Below, in pieces: positions 37,345 through 44,388 of a DNA stretch of 64,000 bases. The notes beneath the pieces are model-generated. The model ran no database searches, had not been told where the DNA came from, and saw nothing but the letters and a program-made list of their open reading frames with translations. The stretch covers positions 1-64,000 of the forward strand of contig CAVSMU010000003.1 of NCBI GenBank assembly GCA_963729075.1, in the 5' to 3' direction. Made by a program: the position numbers and the translations under genes. Every line of letters begins with the position of its first letter. Position 1 is the stretch's first letter. Origin of the DNA: WHSW01 sp963729075. Lineage in GTDB: Bacteria > Actinomycetota > Thermoleophilia > Solirubrobacterales > 70-9.

Positions 37345-38478
37345 TCATCGTTGGACCCGCAGCCCGACCGTGGTGCCTCGGCCCGGCGCCGAGCGGATCT
37401 CGAGCTCGGCGTCGATCCGCCGCGCGCGCTCCTCCATCGACGTGAGACCGAGGCGCCGCGCTCGCAGATCCGGCGCGGAGGGATCGAACCCGATCCCGTC
37501 GTCGGCGACCTCGAGCTCGAGGTGGTCGCCGTCCTCGGCCAGCCGCACGACCACGCGCCGCGCTGCCGCGTGGCGGAGTGCATTCTGGATCGCCTCCTGG
37601 GCGATTCGCAGCACCTCGTGGTCGCGGGCGGGATCGCCGGCGCCGGCGACCTCAGCGATCTCGATCTCGATGTCCGGCGCGTGCAGCGGGCGCAACACCT
37701 CGACGTCCTTGCGCAGCGTGCCGGCCAGGCCGTCGCGCTCGAGGTCCGCGGGGCGCAGCTCGTCGATCAGCGACCGCAGCTCGTCGAGCGCCTCGCGCGC
37801 CAGCTCTCCGACCCGATCGATCTGGACGCGGGCGGCCTCGCGGTCGCGCTCGAGCAGGGTCGCCCCGGCCTCGGCGGTGAGCACCACGCTGAACAGCTTC
37901 TGGCTCACCGCGTCGTGCAGCTCGAGCGCCAGCCGGTTGCGCTCGGAGAGCACGGAGAGCTCGCGGCTGCGCTCGTACAGGCGGGCGTTCGTGATCGCGA
38001 TCGCCGCGTGCGAGGCGAGCAGCTCGATCAGCTCCTGATCTGCGGCGCCGAACTCGGCCGCGCCCTCCTTGTCGGTCAGATAGAACGCGCCGATCACACC
38101 CTCGGCGGCGACGATGGGAACGCCGAGGAACGAGCGCATGTCGGGATGGCTGGCCGGCCACCAGCCGCGAAAGCGCGGATCGGTGTGGATGTCGGGGGTC
38201 CGGAACGGCTCCCGCGTGTCGAGCATCGCGCCGAGCATCCCGTGGGTGCGCGGCAGCGGGCCGAGTGCCGCGATGAGCTCGTCGCTCATCCCCGAGACGA
38301 GAAAGCGGCTGAAGCCGCCATCGCCGTCGGGGATCCCCAGCGCGGCGTAGCGCGCATCGACCAGCTCGCGCGAGCGGTCGACGAGCCGCTGCAGCACCTC
38401 CTCGACCGAGCGCTGGGACGCGACGGCGAGCACCGCGTCGCTCACGGCTCGAAGCGCGGGGCTCAGTTGCTCGGCCAT
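37345..38478 (-). CDS. GAF-domain sensor histidine kinase (HisKA_3)
   Basis: 377 residues without membrane segments, so it is cytoplasmic. GAF domain about 15-165 (SVEEVLQRLVDRSRELVDARYAALG... FLGVPIVAAEGVIGAFYLTDKEG). Dimerisation/phosphoacceptor ERNRLALELHDAVSQKLFSV with the His in LHDAVSQ. HATPase_c with NALRHAAA, VADDGIGFDP and GRGTTVGL. The layout resembles DevS/LiaS-like kinases, but no heme ligand can be assigned. ATG at 38478; divergent from the P450, 20 bp apart. Confidence 0.92.
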   Translation of the reverse strand: MAEQLSPALRAVSDAVLAVASQRSVEEVLQRLVDRSRELVDARYAALGIPDGDGGFSRFLVSGMSDELIAALGPLPRTHGMLGAMLDTREPFRTPDIHTDPRFRGWWPASHPDMRSFLGVPIVAAEGVIGAFYLTDKEGAAEFGAADQELIELLASHAAIAITNARLYERSRELSVLSERNRLALELHDAVSQKLFSVVLTAEAGATLLERDREAARVQIDRVGELAREALDELRSLIDELRPADLERDGLAGTLRKDVEVLRPLHAPDIEIEIAEVAGAGDPARDHEVLRIAQEAIQNALRHAAARRVVVRLAEDGDHLELEVADDGIGFDPSAPDLRARRLGLTSMEERARRIDAELEIRSAPGRGTTVGLRVQR

Positions 38479-38498
38479 CGCTGGCGTAGGATGGCGCA

Positions 38499-39833
38499 GT
38501 GAGCCTCCCGCCCGGCCCATCGGCGCCGCCCGCGGTGCAGACGATTCGCTGGCTGCTGGGCCCGATCGACTTCATGAACGGCTGTCGGCGCCGATTCGGC
38601 GACGCGTTCAGTGTCAAGTTCCTCGGCTTTACGACGCCGATGGTGATGATCTCCGACCCCGACTCGATCCGGACGCTCTACCGAAGCCGCGAGAACGGGC
38701 TGCCGCCGGGGCGCACCGTCGCGCTCGAGCCGGTGATGGGCCCCCGCTCGGTGCTGCTCCTCGAGGGCGCCGAGCACCTCTCGCGGCGCAAGCTGATGCT
38801 GCCGGCCTTCCACGGCGAGCGCATGCGCCGGTACGAGTCGGTGATCGCCGAGGCCGCGACCACCGAGATCGATTCCTGGCCGCTAGGTGAGCCGTTCCCG
38901 ATCCACCCGCGAATGCAGGCCGTGACGCTCGAGGTGATCCTGCGCGCCGTGTTCGGGGTCACCGACCCGGCCCGGCTCGAACGCCTGCGGGCGATGCTCG
39001 CGCTGATGCTCGCGAACATGGCGTCGCCGCGGCTACAGATTCGGGCGCTGGTCGCGCAGCGCTTCGGTCGCGAGGACCCGATCGAGCGACTACGGCAGCA
39101 GACGCGTACTGTCGACGACCTGCTGTTCGCCGAGATCGCCGAGCGGCGCGCCGACCCGATGCTCGACGAGCGCGAGGACATCCTCTCGATGCTCGTCTCG
39201 GCGCGGTTCGAAGACGGCGAGCCGATGGAGGACGGCGAGCTTCGCGACCAGCTCATCACGCTGCTGCTCGCGGGCCACGAGACGACGGCCACGGCCCTCG
39301 CCTGGACGATCGACCTCCTGTTGCGAAACCCGGGACCGATGGCGCGGCTGCGGGCGGAGATCGACGACGGCGCCGGCGACGAGTACCTGCGCGCGGTCAT
39401 CGCCGAGGGCCTGCGTCTGCGACCGGTGGTGCCGATCGCCGGCCGGCGTCTGGGATCGGAGCTGCGGGTCGGCTCCCGCGTGCTCGAGCCGGGGACCGAC
39501 GTGACCCCGGCGATCTGGCTCACCCACACCCGCGCGGACGTCTACCCGGAGCCACTCGAGTTCCGGCCCGAGCGGTTTCTCGCCGACGCGCCGGACACCT
39601 ATGCGTGGATCCCGTTCGGCGGCGGCGTCCGCCGCTGCCTCGGCGCCGCCTTCGCGGAGTTCGAGATGCGGATCGCGCTCCGCGAGCTGCTGGCGCGCTG
39701 TGAGCTGCGGGGAGCGCGCTCGGCGCCCGAGCGGATCGCCCGCCGCAACATCACCTTCTCGCCCAAGGACGGCACGCCGGTAGTGCTCACCGCCCGCCGT
39801 CCCGCGCCCGAGCGGGCGCCGGCGGCCGCCTAG
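38499..39833 (+). CDS. Cytochrome P450
   Basis: 444-residue soluble P450. I-helix oxygen-binding motif is LLLAGHETTATALAW; the K-helix ExxR is in VIAEGLRLRPVVP; the PERF region is FRPERFLAD; heme-thiolate loop is FGGGVRRCLGAAFAEFEM. Substrate recognition regions resemble bacterial CYP110/CYP138-type enzymes acting on fatty acids or terpenes, but this is only an impression. No ferredoxin gene is adjacent. GTG at 38499. Convergent with the M23 gene, their stops overlapping as CTAG. Confidence 0.93.
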   Translation: MSLPPGPSAPPAVQTIRWLLGPIDFMNGCRRRFGDAFSVKFLGFTTPMVMISDPDSIRTLYRSRENGLPPGRTVALEPVMGPRSVLLLEGAEHLSRRKLMLPAFHGERMRRYESVIAEAATTEIDSWPLGEPFPIHPRMQAVTLEVILRAVFGVTDPARLERLRAMLALMLANMASPRLQIRALVAQRFGREDPIERLRQQTRTVDDLLFAEIAERRADPMLDEREDILSMLVSARFEDGEPMEDGELRDQLITLLLAGHETTATALAWTIDLLLRNPGPMARLRAEIDDGAGDEYLRAVIAEGLRLRPVVPIAGRRLGSELRVGSRVLEPGTDVTPAIWLTHTRADVYPEPLEFRPERFLADAPDTYAWIPFGGGVRRCLGAAFAEFEMRIALRELLARCELRGARSAPERIARRNITFSPKDGTPVVLTARRPAPERAPAAA

Positions 39834-40411
39834 CCGGCGCGGTCCCAGCGGTGCAGGAAGGGCGCGGGGTCGATCGGCTTTCCGCCCTCGTAGTAGCCGG
39901 GATCCGACCAGAGCTCGAAGTGCAGGTGGCAGGCGGAGGTGTTGCCGGTGTCGCCCACGCGGCCGACCGTCTCCCCGGCGGCCACGCGCTCTCCCTTGCC
40001 GACCTCGGCGCGCCGCATCAGGTGCATGTAGACCGCGTCCTGGAGCCGGCCCTTGCCGTCGATGACCACGTAGTTGCCCGCGGCGACGTGGTACGCCCGC
40101 TGCTGCACCCGGCCCGCCTGCGCGGCGACGACTCGCTTGCCGCAGTCGGCGAGCAGGTCCTGGCCCTGGTGATCGCGGCCGGCCCCGAGGCCGTCGCCGT
40201 AGGTGTGCTTCCCGACCACCGGGAACAGGCCGTTGCCGGTTTCCTCGGGGTCCGTGATGCCGGCGTCGGCGCCGGGTCCGCCGCCTGCCCCGATGCCGCC
40301 GGTGTCGTGATACGCCGAGGCACCGACCGGCGCCAGCGCGGCCACGGCGAGGGCGGTCGCCGAGAGGGCCGCAACCCGCGTGCGCCTGCGCTTCAGATCT
40401 GAATAGGTCAA
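39830..40411 (-). CDS. Secreted M23 (LytM-type) peptidase
   Basis: 193 residues. Signal peptide RTRVAALSATALAVAALAPVGASA. The zinc site is complete: GRDHQGQD supplies His and Asp, and SACHLHFELW the HxH pair; GDTGNTSACHLHFE is the standard M23 end. Cleaves peptidoglycan cross-bridges or acts in cell-wall remodelling. Start is TTG at 40411 with AAGGAG upstream. A c-di-AMP riboswitch in its leader ties expression to wall and osmotic state, as for other actinobacterial cell-wall hydrolases. Confidence 0.92.
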   Translation of the reverse strand: MTYSDLKRRRTRVAALSATALAVAALAPVGASAYHDTGGIGAGGGPGADAGITDPEETGNGLFPVVGKHTYGDGLGAGRDHQGQDLLADCGKRVVAAQAGRVQQRAYHVAAGNYVVIDGKGRLQDAVYMHLMRRAEVGKGERVAAGETVGRVGDTGNTSACHLHFELWSDPGYYEGGKPIDPAPFLHRWDRAG

Positions 40412-40431
40412 CGGAACGGTCTCCTTCGTCG

Positions 40432-40550
40432 GCCTACGGGGTTAGCTGACGGGCTGGCGCTGAAAGAGCCTGCGCCCCCGCCGCGCCCTTCCGGGTCTGG
40501 CGAGTTCGCCCCAAACGTTGGTTCCCCCGCTCTCGAGGCCCCTTAAGCGT
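40432..40550 (-). ncRNA. Cyclic di-AMP riboswitch (ydaO/yuaA class)
   Basis: On the minus strand the leader contains, in order, CGCTTAAGGGGCC, GGGGGAACCAACGTTTGGGG followed by CGAA, a variable GC-rich stem around GACCCGGAAGGG, TCTTTCAGCGCC, and the 3' block CAGCCCGTCAGCTAACCCCG then TAGGC. These are the hallmark conserved blocks of the ydaO motif. It ends about 20 bases before the start codon, with the Shine-Dalgarno just after the last block. In known actinobacterial cases, ligand binding shuts off wall-hydrolase expression; here that is inference. Confidence 0.88.
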
Positions 40551-40597
40551 TGTCTGGGGCGTCCGAGATTCGGCTTTACCGGTTATCGAGTTGCGGC

Positions 40598-40626
40598 AGT
40601 GTAGGCATTCCTTCGGATTTATGCAA
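40598..40626 (-). promoter_or_regulatory. Sigma-70 promoter of the riboswitch-M23 unit
   Basis: TTGCAT (40621-40626), 17-bp spacer, TACACT (40598-40603), on the minus strand. Start of transcription near 40591 leaves room for the whole riboswitch before the TTG at 40411. It shares the -35 and spacing with the sigma-factor promoter at 28892-28920. Confidence 0.7.
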
Positions 40627-40657
40627 ATGGATGCTCACATTCGGCCGCTTCGTGAGA

Positions 40658-42073
40658 ATGTGCGCCATGCCGCGCCTGACGCTCGCGATCGCCACCGTCG
40701 CGCTGCTGGTCGGTGTCGGCCTGGCGATCGTGGGCGAGTCGCCCGCGGGCGCGCGCGGTACGGCGCCCGCCGAGCTCGGCCCGTGCCCGGAGAAGGTGCG
40801 GCCGAAGAAGCTTCGCTGCGGACGGCTCAGCGTGCCGCTCGAGCGGGCCGATCCGGCGCTCGGGTCGATCGCGATCCGGTTCGCGGTCCGGTCCCGCAGC
40901 CACCTCGACCGCCCGTCGGCCGGCACGATCTTCGCCGTCGAGGGCGGGCCCGGCTACGGCTCGATCCCCAGCTCCCGGTACTACATCCACATGCTCGGGC
41001 GGCTGCTGGACCGCCGCGAGCTGGTGCTCGTCGACATGCGCGGCACGGGGCACTCGCAGGCGATCGACTGTCCCGCTCTGCAGGAGGGCCGCGGCTCGGA
41101 TGCCCGCGGCGTCGCCCGGTGTGCGCGGGTGCTCGGGCCGACCTTCGGCTCGTACCGGACCTCCGCAGCCGCCGACGACCTCGACGCCGTTCGCGCGGCG
41201 CTCGGGGTCGAGCGGATCGACCTCTACGGCGACTCCTACGGCACCTATCTCGCCCAGTCGTACGCCTTCCGCCACGGCGAGACTCTCGACGCCCTGGTGC
41301 TCGACAGCGCCTACCCGCTGCGCGGCGAGAGCGGTTGGTACCCGAGCCTGATCCGGACCGGCATCCGCTCGCTGTCGATCGCCTGTCGCCGGCGGCCGTT
41401 TCACTGCCATGGGAACGCCGGTGCCCGCCTGCGGCGGGTCGTGCGCGCGCTGCGCGACACGCGGCGCGGGGCGGGGCCGCTGCTCAACGCGATCGGGTCC
41501 GGCGGCTACGAGCCGCCGCTTCGCAACTACACGAAGATCAACACGGTGATCTCCCGCTACCTGGCGGGCGACCGGCGACCGTACGTCCGGCTCACCCGCG
41601 CCTACGACCAGGGCTACGGCCACTACCGCTACTACTCGCGCGGCGACGAGCTCGCGGTCAGCTGCAACGACTATCCGATGCTCTGGGACAAGGCGGCCTC
41701 CGAGCGCGAGCGCGAGCGGCAACTCGAGGCCGCCGTGCGCACCTATCCCAAGGGCGCCTTCCGGCCGTTCACCCCGCGCGAGGTCGCGTTCGGGTCGTTC
41801 TCGGTCTATCGCGAGTGCCGCCGCTGGCCGCAGCCGACCGAGCTCTACGAGCCGCCGGCGCCGCCCGGTGCCGAGGCGCCCGCCGTCCCGACGCTCGTCA
41901 TCGAGGGCGAGCTCGACAACGTCACGAGCGTGGCCGAGGCGCGCATGGTGGCGGCCGACTTCCCCGACTCCCGGCTGCGCGTCGTCCGGAGCGGAGGGCA
42001 CGTCCCGTCGCTCTACGGTGGGCGCTACCCGGCGCGCGACTGGGTGCGCGAGTTCCTGCGGCGCCACGGCTGA
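40658..42073 (+). CDS. Secreted alpha/beta hydrolase (S33 peptidase-like)
   Basis: About 471 residues with a signal peptide (LTLAIATVALLVGVGLAIVG). Serine nucleophile in DLYGDSYGTYLAQ (GxSxG), oxyanion region IFAVEGGPGYGS, Asp in VIEGELDNVTS and His in RSGGHVPSLY complete the triad. Resembles the tripeptidyl/proline aminopeptidase group of exported actinobacterial hydrolases (SlpD/E-like). ATG at 40658 or 40667. Divergent from the riboswitch unit, so its promoter lies within 40551-40657. Confidence 0.85.
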   Translation: MCAMPRLTLAIATVALLVGVGLAIVGESPAGARGTAPAELGPCPEKVRPKKLRCGRLSVPLERADPALGSIAIRFAVRSRSHLDRPSAGTIFAVEGGPGYGSIPSSRYYIHMLGRLLDRRELVLVDMRGTGHSQAIDCPALQEGRGSDARGVARCARVLGPTFGSYRTSAAADDLDAVRAALGVERIDLYGDSYGTYLAQSYAFRHGETLDALVLDSAYPLRGESGWYPSLIRTGIRSLSIACRRRPFHCHGNAGARLRRVVRALRDTRRGAGPLLNAIGSGGYEPPLRNYTKINTVISRYLAGDRRPYVRLTRAYDQGYGHYRYYSRGDELAVSCNDYPMLWDKAASERERERQLEAAVRTYPKGAFRPFTPREVAFGSFSVYRECRRWPQPTELYEPPAPPGAEAPAVPTLVIEGELDNVTSVAEARMVAADFPDSRLRVVRSGGHVPSLYGGRYPARDWVREFLRRHG

Positions 42074-42119
42074 CGACCGGCGACCGGCCCGCGATCGCGG
42101 ATCGGTATGACTTGAGGTT

Positions 42120-43832
42120 GTGAGCGCCGACCCGCAACCCGTCCTGGTGGCCGTCGACGAGGAGCCCGAGGTCCTCGAACGGATCGGCTGCGAGCTGCGC
42201 CGGCGCTACGGCGACGAGTACCGGATCGTCTGTGACTCCTCCAGCGAGGGCGCCCTGGCCGAGCTCGAGGCGATGCGCGCCAACGGCGATGCCGTCGCGC
42301 TGGTGCTCGTCGACGTCGACATGGCCGAGCAGGCGGATTCGGAGATCCTCGACCTCGTGCGGCGCCTGCACCCGCACGCGAAGCGGGCGCTGTTGATCGA
42401 CTGGGGCGACTGGGGCAAACCCGAGATCGCCGAATCGATCCTGAACGCGGTGGCGACCGGCCGGGCCGACTACTACGTGTTGAGGCCGGTGCGGGTGCGC
42501 GACGAGCAGTTTCACCGGATCGTCTCGGAGTTCCTTCACGAGTGGGCGCGCCTGCATTCCGCCGACGCGTTCGAGCTCGCGGTCGTCGCCGATCCGGCTT
42601 CGCCGCGCACGCACGAGCTGCGGGACCTGCTGCGACGCAGCGGTGTCCCGCACGGCTTCGTCAGCGCCGACTCGCCGCAGGGCCGGGAGCTCTGCGAGGA
42701 GGCCGACGTCGAGCCCGGCTCGCTGCCGCTGGTGCGCATGCACGACGGGCGCGTGCTCCACAATCCCCGCAACGAAGAGCTCGTCAGGGCGTTCGGGGTC
42801 TCCACGGGCGAACCGGACGCGGAGGACTTCGACCTGATGATCGTCGGCGCCGGCCCGGCCGGGCTCTCGGCGGCGGTCTACGCCTCGTCCGAGGGATTGC
42901 GGACTCTGGTGATCGAGCGCGACACGATCGGCGGGCAGGCCGGCTCCAGCTCGCTGATCCGCAACTACCTCGGCTTCTCACGCGGCGTCGCCGGGTCGGA
43001 GCTCGCCCAGCGCGCGTACCAGCAGGCGTGGGTCTTCGGTACCCGCTTCGCGATCAGCCGCGAGGCCGAGTCGCTCGAAGTGGGCGAGCCGCCGTACCGG
43101 ATCAGCTGCGACGCCGGCCACATCGCCAGCGGTCGCGCGATTCTGCTCGCCACGGGCGCGTCGTACCAGCGGATCGGGATCCCCGCGCTCGAGGAGCTGA
43201 TCGGCGCCGGCGTCTACTACGGCGCGTCCACGGTCGAGGGGCTGGGGCTGGGAAGCGAGAAGGCATACGTCGTCGGCGGCGGGAACTCCGCCGGACAGGC
43301 GGCCCTGCACCTGGCCCGATCGGCGGAGCACGTGCGGCTCGTCGTCCGCGGTGCGGCGCTGACGGAGGACATGTCGGCGTACCTGTGCAGGACGATCTCG
43401 AACACCCCGAACATCGAGGTGATGCTGGAGACCGAGGTCGTGGGCGGTGGCGGCGACGCCCGGCTGGAGTGGCTGGAGCTGCGCGACAACCGGACCGACG
43501 AGACGCATCGACTGCCGGCCATCGCCGTCTTCATCCTCATTGGCGCCCGGCCGCACACCGACTGGCTCCCGGACGCCGTCGCCCTCGATCCCGGCGGACA
43601 TGTGCTCACCGGAGCCGACGTGCTCACCGGAGACAACGACGCGCGCTGGCCGCTCCAGCGGCCGCCGCTGAACTACGAGACGAGTGTGCCCGGCGTGTTC
43701 GCCGTCGGCGACACCCGCCATGGCGCCGTCAAGCGCGTCGCCTCCGCGGTCGGCGAGGCCTCGGTCGCGATCTCCGACGTGCACCAGTGGCTCGCCACGG
43801 CCGCCCAGCAGCCGGCGGTACGGGTGCGATAG
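42120..43832 (+). CDS. Fused receiver / thioredoxin-reductase-like flavoprotein
   Basis: 570 residues in three parts. Residues 1-140 resemble a receiver domain (VLVAVDEEPEVLERI; VALVLVDVDMAE holds the Asp). Residues 150-230 look like a thioredoxin/glutaredoxin fold (FELAVVADPASPRTHELRDLL) without CxxC. The rest is a TrxR-type flavoprotein: IVGAGPAGLSAAVYASSEG for FAD, VVGGGNSAGQAALHL for NADPH and PGVFAVGDTRHG. The redox CxxC of true TrxR is replaced by GAST in VYYGASTVEG, so it cannot reduce thioredoxin by the normal route. This matches a known fused family whose function is unsettled. GTG start. Confidence 0.88.
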   Translation: MSADPQPVLVAVDEEPEVLERIGCELRRRYGDEYRIVCDSSSEGALAELEAMRANGDAVALVLVDVDMAEQADSEILDLVRRLHPHAKRALLIDWGDWGKPEIAESILNAVATGRADYYVLRPVRVRDEQFHRIVSEFLHEWARLHSADAFELAVVADPASPRTHELRDLLRRSGVPHGFVSADSPQGRELCEEADVEPGSLPLVRMHDGRVLHNPRNEELVRAFGVSTGEPDAEDFDLMIVGAGPAGLSAAVYASSEGLRTLVIERDTIGGQAGSSSLIRNYLGFSRGVAGSELAQRAYQQAWVFGTRFAISREAESLEVGEPPYRISCDAGHIASGRAILLATGASYQRIGIPALEELIGAGVYYGASTVEGLGLGSEKAYVVGGGNSAGQAALHLARSAEHVRLVVRGAALTEDMSAYLCRTISNTPNIEVMLETEVVGGGGDARLEWLELRDNRTDETHRLPAIAVFILIGARPHTDWLPDAVALDPGGHVLTGADVLTGDNDARWPLQRPPLNYETSVPGVFAVGDTRHGAVKRVASAVGEASVAISDVHQWLATAAQQPAVRVR

Positions 43833-43857
43833 CCGACGTAGCCCGCGCCGTTGTGCG

Positions 43858-44307
43858 TCAGGCGGGCGCCGCGCTGCGCTCCCGCTCCGCGGCTGCGGCC
43901 TCGACGAGCTGCTGGTAGCGGACCTGCTGGCCCGCCGCGCCCCAGTTTCCGTCGGGCACCTCGCGGATTACGGTCCATACGCGCAGGCCCTCGCCTTCGG
44001 GCAGGCCGGCCGCCCGGAGCACGGCCTGGTTGAACGAGTCCATCAGCACGCCCTTGCGGCGGTCCGAGAGCGCGCCCTCCGGGACCGTCACCTGGATGCG
44101 GAAGCGCGGCTCGCCGCCCGGTCGCCCACCGACCGCAAGCGTCTCGGGCTCGATCTCGTTGGCATAGACCCAGGTGATCGAACGGAAGAACTCGGTGTCC
44201 GGAGCCTGCTCCGCCGCGAGCATCTTCGTCGCAAGCTCCTCGAGAAGCTCCTCGCGTGCGTCGGCGGCGATCGCCCCCTTCGGATAGGTCAGTTCGAGCA
44301 TCGGCAT
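43858..44307 (-). CDS. Tautomerase-superfamily protein
   Basis: 149 residues, about twice the length of 4-oxalocrotonate tautomerase. The N-terminus MPMLELTYPKGAI would leave the catalytic Pro1 after Met removal. A second unit has FRIQVTVPEGALSDRRKGVLMDSFNQAV, and RVWTVIREVPDGNWGAAGQ resembles tautomerase core strands. Substrate unknown. It is downstream of the copper operon on the same strand, 81 bp away, so cotranscription is possible but not required. Confidence 0.8.
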   Translation of the reverse strand: MPMLELTYPKGAIAADAREELLEELATKMLAAEQAPDTEFFRSITWVYANEIEPETLAVGGRPGGEPRFRIQVTVPEGALSDRRKGVLMDSFNQAVLRAAGLPEGEGLRVWTVIREVPDGNWGAAGQQVRYQQLVEAAAAERERSAAPA

Positions 44308-44388
44308 GTGGTCGGCCTCCGATCGCGTTGCGTGCTGGCTGCCGCAGCATACGCCCGGCCGAAAGCCGGCCCGGCGCGCGACCGCCGC

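Noticed and set aside
44355..44369. Terminator hairpin after the copper operon (CCGGC-loop-GCCGG)
   Set aside because: Five-base stem with no U-run; short GC hairpins like this are common by chance in DNA of this composition.
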